The translations under genes were made by a program, and so were the position numbers. Under the pieces are notes generated by a model that saw nothing but the letters and a program-made list of their open reading frames with translations, had not been told where the DNA came from and did not search any database. From an uncultured Mollicutes bacterium (GTDB lineage: Bacteria > Bacillota_I > Bacilli_A > Acholeplasmatales > JAEDCM01): a stretch of DNA of 64,000 nucleotides. The stretch is taken from the NCBI GenBank assembly GCA_947166335.1, contig CAMVDS010000001.1, forward strand, positions 1 through 64,000. Reading direction: 5' to 3'. Position 1 is the first letter of the stretch; each line of letters begins with the position of its first letter. Shown here piece by piece: positions 1 to 8,529 of this stretch.

Positions 1-415
1 GCTAGAAATGCGTATCAACGCTGGTATTAAAATTGAACAAGCTATTCTTGATAAGCAAGAAATGCAATATTTATATGTAGATGGAGACAATCATGTGTTT
101 ATGAATACTGAAACTTATGAACAAGTTGAAATCCCTGCATCACATCTTACTGATGAATTACATTTCCTAATTCCTAATATGTTAGTAAATGTTACTTTCT
201 ATAAAGGCGAATTACTAGGCGTAGACCTTCCAGATAAGGTTGTTCTAGAAATTACTGAATGTGATCCTGCAGTTGCTGGTGATACAAAGACTAACGCAAC
301 TAAGGATGCTACACTAGAAACTGGTTGGACTATTAAGGTTCCTCTATTCATTGAACAAGGTGAAAGAGTAATCGTTAGTACAGAATCAGGAGAATACGTT
401 TCAAGAGAAAAATAA
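1..415 (+). CDS. efp: Elongation factor P, 5'-truncated by the window edge
   Basis: EF-P binds the ribosome between the P and E sites and rescues stalling at polyproline. The frame is open back to base 2, so the gene begins upstream. About 138 C-terminal residues are visible and the first domain, with its modified loop residue, is missing. The visible part has the middle OB domain (MQYLY, FMNTETYEQ) and the C-terminal OB domain with the family signature KDATLETG followed by VPLFIEQGE. The ATG at 8 is internal, because the frame runs on upstream and homologues align through it. The gene ends 22 bases before the next one, so the two may be cotranscribed. The family assignment is secure. Confidence 0.95.
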   Translation, partial: LEMRINAGIKIEQAILDKQEMQYLYVDGDNHVFMNTETYEQVEIPASHLTDELHFLIPNMLVNVTFYKGELLGVDLPDKVVLEITECDPAVAGDTKTNATKDATLETGWTIKVPLFIEQGERVIVSTESGEYVSREK

Positions 416-437
416 TTATTTAAGTAGGTGAGGAAAA

Positions 438-1784
438 ATGGAGGCAAGCCAACTGATTTACAGTGATGCTACTGTTCCCCCCGTCTTGTGGGTTATTTTT
501 GTTATTTTATTATTTTTGTCTGCTTTCTTTAGTGCATCTGAAACAGCATATTCATCAGCAAATATAGTTAGATTAACTAATTATGCTGAAAATGGAAAGA
601 GAAGTGCAGCAAAAGCAATAAAAGTACATCAAAAATTTGACGATACTTTATCAAGCATTCTTATTGGAAACAATATAGTTAATATCGCTATGGCAACAAT
701 AGGCGCTTTTATTGCGGCTAAATTGATAATGGATGATACCATCTCAGGTATCGTATCTACTGCTGTAGTTACTTTAATTGTCTTAATATTTGGGGAGATT
801 ATGCCTAAGAGCTTTGCTAAAAGGCATGCTGAAGGTATGGCTATGAAAACGGCTTATATCTTGAGCTTTTTGAATATATTATTATTCCCGTTAAATTTAT
901 TGTTTAATGGATTAGGAAAATTAATCTCTAAAAGCAAAAAAGAAGAGCAAGCTCCATCTGTTACAGAAGATGAATTAGAAACAATAGTTGATAACATGGC
1001 AGATGAAGGAGTTATTGAAGAAAATGACTCAGATTTAATTATTAATGCTCTAAAATTAAGTGATAAAATAGTTGATGATATTATGGTTCCAAGAATTGAT
1101 ATGGTCGCCATTGATGTTGATGAATCAATTTCTAACATTAAACAAATATTCTTTGAAAACCAATATTCAAGAGTACCTGTTTATAGAGATGATAAAGATA
1201 AAATATTAGGCATTCTTTATGAAAGAGATTTCTTCACATGTTTACTAGAAAATAAGAAGTTTAAAATAATAGACATCTTAAGACCTGTTAAATATGTTAA
1301 TAAGAAAATGCCTGTTGATGATTTAATTAGAGAACTTCAAAAAGAAAAGGTTCATATGGCTATAGTTAGTGGTAAGTTTGGTGAAACTGCTGGTTTAGTT
1401 ACAATGGAGGATGCTTTAGAAGAACTAGTTGGAGAAATTTATGATGAGCATGATGATGTAGAAAAAGATTTATGCATCAAGATTGCTGATAATGAATATT
1501 TAATTGATGCCAAAATAGGTATGCAAGAATTATTTGAAACACTTGAATTAGGTAAGACTCCATCTGATCATAATAGATTAGTTGGTTGGTTATATGAACA
1601 AATAGATGATGTTCCTAAAGCAGGTGAACAAATATTTTATGAAACAACTTTTATTTCTAAAACAATTGATGACGAATTTGTAGAAGTAACTAAAAAATTG
1701 ATCTTTACAATTAAAGAAGTTCTAGGTAGGAGAATAACTAAGGTATTCTTAAAAATCGAAGATGTTGACAAAGAAGAAAACTAG
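438..1784 (+). CDS. CNNM/CBS-domain membrane protein (CorC/HlyC, TlyC-type transporter family)
   Basis: A 448-residue integral membrane protein. It has an N-terminal DUF21/CNNM domain of several hydrophobic helices (about 12-155, with SASETAYSSAN near the start and GEIMPKSFAKRHAE), a CBS pair (about 210-335, first CBS starting VDDIMVPRIDM), and a C-terminal CorC_HlyC transporter-associated domain (about 350-440). The family is linked to Mg2+ or Co2+ export; names such as hemolysin are historical. The ATG at 438 follows a good AGGTGAGG site. A perfect terminator hairpin overlaps the stop codon. The family is clear; the ion it carries is inferred. Confidence 0.9.
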   Translation: MEASQLIYSDATVPPVLWVIFVILLFLSAFFSASETAYSSANIVRLTNYAENGKRSAAKAIKVHQKFDDTLSSILIGNNIVNIAMATIGAFIAAKLIMDDTISGIVSTAVVTLIVLIFGEIMPKSFAKRHAEGMAMKTAYILSFLNILLFPLNLLFNGLGKLISKSKKEEQAPSVTEDELETIVDNMADEGVIEENDSDLIINALKLSDKIVDDIMVPRIDMVAIDVDESISNIKQIFFENQYSRVPVYRDDKDKILGILYERDFFTCLLENKKFKIIDILRPVKYVNKKMPVDDLIRELQKEKVHMAIVSGKFGETAGLVTMEDALEELVGEIYDEHDDVEKDLCIKIADNEYLIDAKIGMQELFETLELGKTPSDHNRLVGWLYEQIDDVPKAGEQIFYETTFISKTIDDEFVEVTKKLIFTIKEVLGRRITKVFLKIEDVDKEEN

Positions 1785-1803
1785 GGACTCCCTAGTTTTT
1801 TTT
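1779..1803 (+). terminator. Intrinsic terminator after the CNNM/CBS gene
   Basis: Perfect 8-bp stem AACTAGGG / CCCTAGTT with a 3-base loop (1787-1789), followed by a run of T. The 5' arm contains the TAG stop codon of the upstream gene. Confidence 0.85.
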
Positions 1804-1823
1804 AAAAATATAGGAGGTAAAAT

Positions 1824-2615
1824 ATGCTAGCTAGATATCTAATATATATGGGTGCTGCATATCTATTAAGCTTTCTTTTATGCTTTTTGATATACAGGTT
1901 ACCAAGAGAAAAGAATGTAATTAAATATGAATCGATTTGTCCTGAATGTGAAGAAAAGGTCTCTTTCTGGCGTTTTATTCCTTTCTTTGGTTATATTTTT
2001 GCTAGAGGAAAATATGGTAAATGTGGGCATAGATTAAGCGTATCTAGATTGCTTGTTCCAATATTTGCCATAGGTCTTGCTGCATTAACTGTTTTTACAA
2101 TTAAAGACTGTGAAACATTTAATGCTACAGAAATGTATAGAATATTAGTTATTCTATTCTCTTTAACGATGTTAATAATCGTGTTTACTGATTTCGAAAC
2201 ATTTATTATTCCTGATACATGTCATGTTATAGTTATTATATTAGCAATCCTTGCTATGGTATTTAAATTCACTAGTGTTTTATGGGGAATACTAGGTGGT
2301 GTTATATTCTTTGTTTCTTTCTATGCTATCGCTTGGTTAGCTATAAAGAAAACAGGCAATAAAGATGCCTTAGGTGGTGGAGATATAAAGATGATGGCTG
2401 TATGCGGATTATTCTTAGGCGCAGGTAGATGTTTACTTGGCTTATTAATAGGAAGTATGGCTGGATTAATAATAGAAGGAATCCTTTTTGCGACAAAAGT
2501 TAGAAAAGAAAGAGGAGTAGCCTTTGGCCCTTATCTTGCTATAGGTATGATGATTGCTGCTTTCTATGGCGATGCTATAATTCAAGCTTATAATCACCTA
2601 CTTGGTATGGATTAA
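1824..2615 (+). CDS. Prepilin peptidase (type IV leader peptidase, A24 family)
   Basis: A 263-residue polytopic membrane aspartic peptidase that cleaves type IV prepilin or competence pseudopilin leaders at the inner face of the membrane and can N-methylate the new end. The second catalytic motif GGGDIKMMA (D187) is clear, and the first acidic motif is FTDFETFIIPDT (D123). The N-terminal loop normally has two CxxC pairs; here there is C39-x2-C42, then C67-G-H69, so one cysteine of the zinc motif appears replaced. About seven hydrophobic segments are visible. An AGGAGG site precedes the ATG. No pilin genes are in the window, so its substrates lie elsewhere. Confidence 0.9.
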   Translation: MLARYLIYMGAAYLLSFLLCFLIYRLPREKNVIKYESICPECEEKVSFWRFIPFFGYIFARGKYGKCGHRLSVSRLLVPIFAIGLAALTVFTIKDCETFNATEMYRILVILFSLTMLIIVFTDFETFIIPDTCHVIVIILAILAMVFKFTSVLWGILGGVIFFVSFYAIAWLAIKKTGNKDALGGGDIKMMAVCGLFLGAGRCLLGLLIGSMAGLIIEGILFATKVRKERGVAFGPYLAIGMMIAAFYGDAIIQAYNHLLGMD

Positions 2616-2664
2616 AAAAATAAATAAAATACTATGTATTTTTATAGTAAAAATAATGAAAATA

Positions 2665-2673
2665 TGTTATTAT
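2665..2673 (+). promoter_or_regulatory. Possible extended -10 for the kinase/vWA/PP2C operon
   Basis: TGT followed by TATTAT at 2668-2673, about 40 bases before the kinase start, with no convincing -35. A small inverted repeat (TACTAT / ATAGTA, 2630-2649) lies just upstream and lacks a T run. Weak evidence. Confidence 0.35.
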
Positions 2674-2715
2674 TAATATGTAGGGTAAACTACGTTTAAA
2701 AGGGAGGTGAATATA

Positions 2716-3915
2716 GTGGCTATTAAATATAAATTAAGTGGTAAAAAAACAGCTGTACCACCAGAAGAAAAATTTAAGATGGCTACTAAAGTGAATTCTA
2801 TTCCATCATCTCCAATAACTGTATCATTCATCCCAACAAAGGGTGATATAGTTAGAACTTGCAAAAGCAATATTGCCTTCTATCTAGGTGATCAAGTAGG
2901 TCATGGAGGAGAAGGAAATGTTTATATGATAGACAAAAATCTAGCATGTAAAATATATAGCTTAAGCAAATTAACAAATGCTAAAATAGAAAAGATTAAA
3001 TTGATGATTTCTAAACCAATATATGACCAAGATATTTGCTGGCCTATTGATTTAGTTATGAATACATATAATGAGGTTGTAGGTTATACAATGCCTATTG
3101 CAAAAGGACATATTCTATCAAAGGTTCAAAATAGAGCATTTATGCAAGAATATTTCCCTAAATGGAAGAAGAAAGACATTGTAACACTTGCTTATACAAT
3201 CGTTGAAAAGTTTTATTATTTACATGAAAGAAATATTATCGTTGGTGATATTAATACAAGAAATATAATGTTTACATCTCCAACTCAAGTATATTTTGTT
3301 GATACAGATAGTTATCAAATAGAAGGTTTCCCTTGTCCTGTTGGAACCAATGAATATACATGTAGAGAATTACTAGAATCAGGAGCTAAATTCCCTGAAT
3401 TCTTAAGAAAATGGGGACATGAAAATTTCTCGCTAGCTACATTAATATATGTTTTATTTATGAATGGTAAACATCCATATGCTATTAGAGGTGGATCTGA
3501 TCCTGCAACTAATATTAAGCAAGATAAATTCCCTTTTCCATATGAGGCCAATAATAGTAAAGGAGAAATCATATCAGATACAAGATATGTTGATTTAATC
3601 CCAGTTGGTCCATGGAAAGATATTTGGGATTTGTTACCACAGTACATTAGAGGAGCGTTTTATGCTACATTTAATGATAAAGGTAATTACCATAATCCTA
3701 ATAATAGTATAAGTAGTGAATCATGGCTTATTTTAATTTATCAATATTTAGATGAACTTAAGTCTGAAAGCAAAAAGTCGCTTAGAAACGAAATTTTCCC
3801 AGGTATGCCAGAAGTTGCTAAAAGCACAATTAAAAAGGCAAAAACTCCGATTATTATGCATAGGAATGTCGAAAGTTCAAATTTAAATAGATATAATAAA
3901 AAAAGAAAAAAATAG
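2716..3915 (+). CDS. Protein kinase-like protein of a TerY-P type triad
   Basis: A Ser/Thr kinase-fold protein of 399 residues. Visible: glycine-rich loop GHGGEG (62-67), ACK lysine (K79), catalytic loop VVGDINTRN (D178, N183) in place of HRD, and metal motif DTD (196-198) in place of DFG. These variants are typical of the bacterial kinase group found with vWA and PP2C partners. The C-terminal ~100 residues end in a lysine/arginine-rich tail. GTG at 2716 is chosen because a near-perfect AGGGAGGTGA (2701-2710) sits 5 bases upstream; a GTG at 2707 lies inside that site. The vWA gene starts 18 bases downstream. It probably phosphorylates the vWA partner or its clients; this is inferred from context. 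Confidence 0.8.
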   Translation: MAIKYKLSGKKTAVPPEEKFKMATKVNSIPSSPITVSFIPTKGDIVRTCKSNIAFYLGDQVGHGGEGNVYMIDKNLACKIYSLSKLTNAKIEKIKLMISKPIYDQDICWPIDLVMNTYNEVVGYTMPIAKGHILSKVQNRAFMQEYFPKWKKKDIVTLAYTIVEKFYYLHERNIIVGDINTRNIMFTSPTQVYFVDTDSYQIEGFPCPVGTNEYTCRELLESGAKFPEFLRKWGHENFSLATLIYVLFMNGKHPYAIRGGSDPATNIKQDKFPFPYEANNSKGEIISDTRYVDLIPVGPWKDIWDLLPQYIRGAFYATFNDKGNYHNPNNSISSESWLILIYQYLDELKSESKKSLRNEIFPGMPEVAKSTIKKAKTPIIMHRNVESSNLNRYNKKRKK

Positions 3916-3933
3916 AAAAAGGAGCGATATGAG

Positions 3934-4638
3934 ATGAGTAAAATTGAAAGAGAAACTGATTTTTTTGAAGAAGATGATTTAGCCACTAACCCTGCACCCA
4001 GAGTACCAATTTGTTTATGCTTAGATACATCTGGTTCTATGGAAGGAAGACGTTGTGAAGAATTAAGAAAAGGTGTAGAACGTTTTTATAATTCTATTAA
4101 GAGCGATGAAGTAGCTGTTAATTCAGCAGAAGTATGTATCGTTACATTTGGTGGAAAAGCAAAATGTATTTCTGAATTCAAGACTTTAGCCCAAATTACT
4201 GAACTACCAGCATTTGATGTAGCTGGTGAAACACCACTTGGTGAAGCAGTAAATTTAGCTTTAGATAAACTTGATGCTAGAAAAGAAGAATACAAAGATA
4301 ATGGTGTAGATTATTTCCAACCATGGTTAGTTATTATGACTGATGGTTATGCAACTGGTTTACAATCTGAATTTGATAGAGCAGTTAAAAGAGTAGAATC
4401 ATTAGTTAAAGATAGAAAATTAACTGTATTCCCTATTGGTGTAGGTTCAAGTGCTGATATGGAAGGATTAAATAAATTATCACCTAAGCGTCAAGCTTTA
4501 AAGCTTAGAGGACTTAACTTTAAAGAATTCTTTGAATGGCTAAGCCAAAGTGTTTGCAGAGTAAGTCAATCAGTAGTTGGTGAAAAGATTACACTTGATG
4601 TAGAAGCTATCAAGGCATGGAGTGAAATTGAATTTTAA
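3934..4638 (+). CDS. TerY-like von Willebrand factor A domain protein
   Basis: A 234-residue single-domain vWA protein, probably cytoplasmic because no signal or membrane segment is seen. The MIDAS metal site is intact: D31-T-S33-G-S35, then T100 in GETPLGEA, and D137 in IMTDGYA. TerY-type proteins act as metal-dependent scaffolds paired with a kinase and a PP2C phosphatase, and exactly those two genes flank it (18 and 20 bases away). GGAG precedes the ATG; an upstream ATG at 3929 runs into a stop. No terD/terC genes are in the window, so this is a stand-alone triad. Fold is certain; role is by analogy. Confidence 0.85.
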   Translation: MSKIERETDFFEEDDLATNPAPRVPICLCLDTSGSMEGRRCEELRKGVERFYNSIKSDEVAVNSAEVCIVTFGGKAKCISEFKTLAQITELPAFDVAGETPLGEAVNLALDKLDARKEEYKDNGVDYFQPWLVIMTDGYATGLQSEFDRAVKRVESLVKDRKLTVFPIGVGSSADMEGLNKLSPKRQALKLRGLNFKEFFEWLSQSVCRVSQSVVGEKITLDVEAIKAWSEIEF

Positions 4639-4658
4639 TTAATGTTGAGGTGAAGAGT

Positions 4659-5645
4659 ATGTGGAAAACTCTTAATTATGAAGTAATTGGGAAAAGCCAC
4701 ATAAAGGCTAAAAAAGTATGCCAAGACAAAACATTCACATATACACAAAATAACGTCGTTGTATCAGCTCTAGCAGATGGTGCAGGAAGTTATGAATATT
4801 CGGATATTGGAGCCATTATTGCGTGCAAATCTATTTGCAAATATATAGGTGATAATTTCGATGAATTGATAAACATTTCTAATGCAAATGAAGTTATTAC
4901 AATGATTGTTAATCATGTAGTAGAAGATATAGTTGCAAAAGCAGATGAAATGCAATGTGATAAAGATAAATTGTCTAGCACACTCCTTTGTGTAGCAATT
5001 AAAAATGATGATGTTATTGTATTCCATGTTGGTGATGGATTAATAGCTGGATTAAAGAATGGAGAATTAAAAACTTTAACAATGCCTGATAATGGTGAAT
5101 TTGCAAATGCAACATATTTTATTACTTCACCTAGAGCGTTTGAAAAGGCAAGATTGTTAAAAGGTAAGACTACTGGCTTCGAAGGATTTGCTTTAATGTC
5201 AGATGGTTCTTCAGCATCTTTATATAATAAAAAGCTACAAAAACCAGCACATGCTATTGCTAAGCTTATCATAGGCTTACAATATACATTTGACACATTA
5301 TATTTAGACACAGTAAAATATTTAATGGATTATGAAATTCATGAGCGTACAACAGATGATTGTAGTATCGCATTGATTGCTGATAATAGGCTTTCTATGG
5401 ATGATTTTAATATGTTATCAAAGAAAGAAAAATGCAAATTATTTGATGTTAAATTAAACGCAAAAGATGCTTCATTAGTTGAGAGATTTAATATTTTAAA
5501 ATACACTTCACAAACAAAAGAATTATTAGATATAGCTAAGTATATTGGCTTAAGTAAGAGAAAAACCTTATATCGTTTAAAATCATTAGCTAAGCTTGGA
5601 ATGATCAAAAGAAACAAAGATGAATTCACAAGTAGCATTATATAA
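4659..5645 (+). CDS. PP2C-type protein phosphatase with C-terminal winged-helix-like segment
   Basis: A 328-residue protein. The N-terminal ~255 residues are a PP2C metal-dependent Ser/Thr phosphatase: ALADGAGSYEYSD, FHVGDG, LMSDG and TTDDCS give the acidic residues for the two-metal centre. Residues about 286-322 (ELLDIAKYIGLSKRKTLYRL, then KSLAKLGMIKR) read like a winged helix-turn-helix, with turn at YIGLSKR and wing at GMIKRNKDEF. ATG at 4659 is preferred: GAGGTGA lies 5 bases before it, and GTG at 4650 lies in that site. It is the last gene of the triad, followed by a terminator. It would reverse the kinase; the extra domain suggests DNA binding or an interaction role (inference). Confidence 0.8.
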   Translation: MWKTLNYEVIGKSHIKAKKVCQDKTFTYTQNNVVVSALADGAGSYEYSDIGAIIACKSICKYIGDNFDELINISNANEVITMIVNHVVEDIVAKADEMQCDKDKLSSTLLCVAIKNDDVIVFHVGDGLIAGLKNGELKTLTMPDNGEFANATYFITSPRAFEKARLLKGKTTGFEGFALMSDGSSASLYNKKLQKPAHAIAKLIIGLQYTFDTLYLDTVKYLMDYEIHERTTDDCSIALIADNRLSMDDFNMLSKKEKCKLFDVKLNAKDASLVERFNILKYTSQTKELLDIAKYIGLSKRKTLYRLKSLAKLGMIKRNKDEFTSSII

Positions 5646-5670
5646 GACACATTTTATGTGTCTTTTTTTT
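5644..5670 (+). terminator. Intrinsic terminator after the kinase/vWA/PP2C operon
   Basis: Stem AAGACACA / TGTGTCTT with a 5-base loop and a run of T. It begins at the last bases of the PP2C stop codon. Confidence 0.85.
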
Positions 5671-5711
5671 CTTTATAAGCATTTATGCATCTTTTAAAAT
5701 AATATTATATA

Positions 5712-5720
5712 TGATATAAT
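5712..5720 (+). promoter_or_regulatory. Extended -10 promoter for the rluB operon
   Basis: TGA followed by TATAAT, 25 bases before the rluB ATG and just after a terminator. No good -35 is seen, as is usual with extended -10 promoters. Confidence 0.55.
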
Positions 5721-5745
5721 ATTTAGAGATTATAAAGGTGGTATT

Positions 5746-6465
5746 ATGGAAAGACTTCAAAAATTTCTTGCTGAATGTGGCGTTGCATCTAGAAGAAAAT
5801 CAGAAGAACTTATTGCAAATGGACATGTTAGTATTAACGATATTGTCGTAAAAGAACTTGGAGTACAAGTAGGCTCAAATGACATTGTCAAGGTTGATGG
5901 TGTTATTGTAACTAAAGAAGAACATGTCTATTATGTTTTAAATAAACCTGTTGGTTATATTACAACTGTTAAAGATGAAAAAAATAGACCAACAATTCTA
6001 GATTTATTTAGCGAGGCAGATAAGAAAAATAGAATATATCCTGTTGGTAGACTTGATTTTGATACTGCAGGAGTTTTACTTGTTACAAACGATGGATCTT
6101 TTTCTAATAAACTTACAAAGGCTAATTATGAAGTTGAAAAAGAATATGTTGCTAGAGTTGAAGGCTTAGTAACTAAATATGAAATTTTTGAACTAAAAAA
6201 AGGTGTTGTTTTAAAAACAGGTTATAAAACACAACCTTGTAAAGCAAGAGTTATAAGTAGTGATAAGAGAAATAATACATCTTTAGTAAATATCATTATT
6301 CATGAAGGGAAGAATCATCAGGTACGTCTTATGTGTGATGCTATAGGACATCCTGTAAAAAAACTTACAAGAGTTAGAGTTGGTAATATTACTTTAGAAG
6401 GCATTCCCAAAGGATGCTATAGAAAGTTAAAAATACATGAGATAAAGGAAATAATGGGAAGGTGA
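5746..6465 (+). CDS. rluB: 23S rRNA pseudouridine synthase of the RsuA/RluB family
   Basis: Isomerises a specific uridine in large-subunit rRNA. The 239 residues hold an N-terminal S4 RNA-binding domain (about 2-60, LQKFLAECGVASRRKSEELI) and the catalytic domain with GRLDFDTAGVLLVTNDG, where the second Asp of the motif is the catalytic residue, plus KNHQVRLMCDAIGHPV. Length and S4 domain fit RluB. It stops in TGA, which shows that the standard code is in use. It is the first gene of an operon with cmk, rpsA, der and gpsA, with cmk 4 bases on. RsuA and RluB cannot be fully separated from sequence alone. Confidence 0.88.
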   Translation: MERLQKFLAECGVASRRKSEELIANGHVSINDIVVKELGVQVGSNDIVKVDGVIVTKEEHVYYVLNKPVGYITTVKDEKNRPTILDLFSEADKKNRIYPVGRLDFDTAGVLLVTNDGSFSNKLTKANYEVEKEYVARVEGLVTKYEIFELKKGVVLKTGYKTQPCKARVISSDKRNNTSLVNIIIHEGKNHQVRLMCDAIGHPVKKLTRVRVGNITLEGIPKGCYRKLKIHEIKEIMGR

Positions 6466-6469
6466 TAAA

Positions 6470-7114
6470 ATGAATTTTACTGTTGCTATTGATGGACCTG
6501 CAGGTTCTGGAAAATCAACAATTGCCAAAATCGTATGCAAGGAACTAGGATTTACACATATTGATACAGGGGCAATGTATAGAGCAGTAGGCTTATTTGC
6601 TTTAAATAAAGGTGTAGATATTTATGATGAAGAAAAAATCAATGGTATTTTAGATGAAATAGAAATAAAATATGTTGATGGGAAAATCTACTTAAATGGC
6701 GCTGATGTATCAGGCTTAATTAGAACACCTGAAGTATCAAATGCCGCAAGTAGAGTTTCAAGCTATAAATTAGTTAGAGAAAAACTAGTTTATCTACAAC
6801 AAAAAGCAAGTGAAAATGGAAAATATATTTTAGATGGTAGAGATATTGGATATAAAGTTTTACCAAATGCTAATTTAAAGGTATTCTTAACTGCATCTAT
6901 TGATTGTAGAGCTGAAAGAAGATTTAAAGAACTACCAAATGCTAATTTAGAAGAAATAAAAGAACAAATTAAAATAAGAGATCATAATGATTCAACAAGA
7001 AAAGAATCGCCACTTAAGATGGCAGACGATGCGATATTAGTAGATACTACAGAAATGACTATAGAAGAAGTTTCAGAAAAAATAATTACACTTATAAAAG
7101 AGAGGATGTGTTAA
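6470..7114 (+). CDS. cmk: Cytidylate kinase
   Basis: Transfers phosphate from ATP to CMP or dCMP in pyrimidine nucleotide recycling. It has 214 residues, usual for bacterial Cmk. The P-loop GPAGSGKST starts at residue 9, followed by DTGAMYRAVG for nucleotide binding and LDGRDIGYKVLPNA. Cmk followed by an S1-domain protein, Der and GpsA is a classic Firmicutes gene order. rluB ends 4 bases upstream and rpsA begins 1 base downstream. Confidence 0.95.
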   Translation: MNFTVAIDGPAGSGKSTIAKIVCKELGFTHIDTGAMYRAVGLFALNKGVDIYDEEKINGILDEIEIKYVDGKIYLNGADVSGLIRTPEVSNAASRVSSYKLVREKLVYLQQKASENGKYILDGRDIGYKVLPNANLKVFLTASIDCRAERRFKELPNANLEEIKEQIKIRDHNDSTRKESPLKMADDAILVDTTEMTIEEVSEKIITLIKERMC

Positions 7115-7115
7115 T

Positions 7116-8516
7116 ATGAATGAAAATATGTCAATGGCTGAATTATTAGCAGCTGAAGAAAACAAAAAACCTAAAAGAGGAGATATAGTAAAAGCTAAAG
7201 TTGAATATATAAGAGAAAATCAATTTGTACTTGAAATCCCTGGCTTTGCAGGATATGATGCTTATATGTTTAAAGATCAATTTTCTGATAAAGAAGATGG
7301 AGAAGTAAACAAGGTAAAAGTTGGCGATGTTATTGATGTTGCTATCGCTAAAATAATCGAATCCGAAGATTCAATGAGCGTTTTAGTATCTAGATTACCT
7401 TTACTTAGAAAGAAGAATCAAGAAGTATTACTTGATGCTTATAATAATAAAGAAACTATTAGTGTAACAGTAACTAAAGTAGTTAATAAAGGTGTAGTTG
7501 CTGATTATGCTGGTTGTGAAATCTTTATTCCTGAATCATTATTATCTATTGGAGATAAGCCAAATCTAAATAATTTCATTGGTAGAACTATAGATGTAAA
7601 GATTATCGAAAAGAAAAACGATAGAGGTAAAGAAAGATACATCGCATCTCATAAAGCAATTTTGCTTGATGAAATGCTAGAACAAAGAAAAGAAGAAATC
7701 TCTAATATTAATGTTGGAGATACTGTGAAAGCAACAGTATTAAAATTTGAACCTTATGGAGTTTTAATGCAAATTGGTTTAGCAAGAGGTATTTTAAAAT
7801 ACAATCAAGTATCTCACTTTAAGGATGAAAGAGCTGAAAAGATTTTAGCTGTTGGCGATGAAGTAGCTTTAAAGGTAATTGCTAAAGAAGGAAATAAAAT
7901 CGATTTATCAAGAAAAGCTTTAATTCCTTCACCATTCCAAGTATATGCTTCTAAAAACGAAGTATCTAAGACAGTTACTGGTAAAGTAGTTCAAAAGATT
8001 GCTGCTGGTATTATTTTAGAATTAGATAGAGGTGTAACTGGCTTATTACATAAGTCTGAATATTCATGGAATCCAAATGATAATTTAGATATGTGTGTTA
8101 AAATTGGTGATGAAATTGAAGTTAAAATTATCAAGATTGATGAAGAAAAACAAAGAATTTCTTTAAGTAGAAAATTATTACTTGATAATCCATGGAAGAA
8201 TGTTAACTGTAAGAAAGATGATGTAATTGAAGTTACAGTTGACGATGTTACATCTAAAGGATTAAAAGTTATTGCTTGTGGAGTAGAAGTAGAAATAGCT
8301 CCTAACGATGCTTTAGCTGAAAAAGGAAAATTAGAAGATTTCTATGCTAAAGGTGATGTTGTAAAAGCAAAAGTAATGGATGTTAATAAAGAAAAATGGA
8401 TTTTAAAACTAAGCATCAAAGTTTTAAAAATAGCTGAACAAAAAGCTGAATTTGAAAAATATAAAGAAGAAAACGATAATAGTGATGCAACTATAGGAGA
8501 TATTATCGGCAAATAA
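7116..8516 (+). CDS. rpsA: 30S ribosomal protein S1 homologue
   Basis: An mRNA-binding S1-repeat protein of 466 residues. Five S1 (OB-fold) repeats are recognisable: about 20-90, 108-180, 200-267 (VGDTVKATVLKFEPYGVLMQ), 285-357 (TGKVVQKIAAGIILELDRG) and a divergent fifth at 370-440. E. coli S1 has six, and Firmicutes homologues such as YpfD have four, so this is intermediate. Low-GC Gram-positives depend less on S1 for initiation, and the strong Shine-Dalgarno sites in the window fit that. Its place between cmk and der supports the call. Confidence 0.88.
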   Translation: MNENMSMAELLAAEENKKPKRGDIVKAKVEYIRENQFVLEIPGFAGYDAYMFKDQFSDKEDGEVNKVKVGDVIDVAIAKIIESEDSMSVLVSRLPLLRKKNQEVLLDAYNNKETISVTVTKVVNKGVVADYAGCEIFIPESLLSIGDKPNLNNFIGRTIDVKIIEKKNDRGKERYIASHKAILLDEMLEQRKEEISNINVGDTVKATVLKFEPYGVLMQIGLARGILKYNQVSHFKDERAEKILAVGDEVALKVIAKEGNKIDLSRKALIPSPFQVYASKNEVSKTVTGKVVQKIAAGIILELDRGVTGLLHKSEYSWNPNDNLDMCVKIGDEIEVKIIKIDEEKQRISLSRKLLLDNPWKNVNCKKDDVIEVTVDDVTSKGLKVIACGVEVEIAPNDALAEKGKLEDFYAKGDVVKAKVMDVNKEKWILKLSIKVLKIAEQKAEFEKYKEENDNSDATIGDIIGK

Positions 8517-8529
8517 AGTAGGTGTTAGT

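Noticed and set aside
2680..2694. GTAG / CTAC mini inverted repeat before the kinase gene as an operator
   Set aside because: Arms of only four bases in AT-rich DNA; too easily found by chance.
2716..5645. Full tellurite-resistance (Ter) operon
   Set aside because: Only the kinase, vWA and phosphatase genes are present; no terB/C/D/E homologue is seen on either side.
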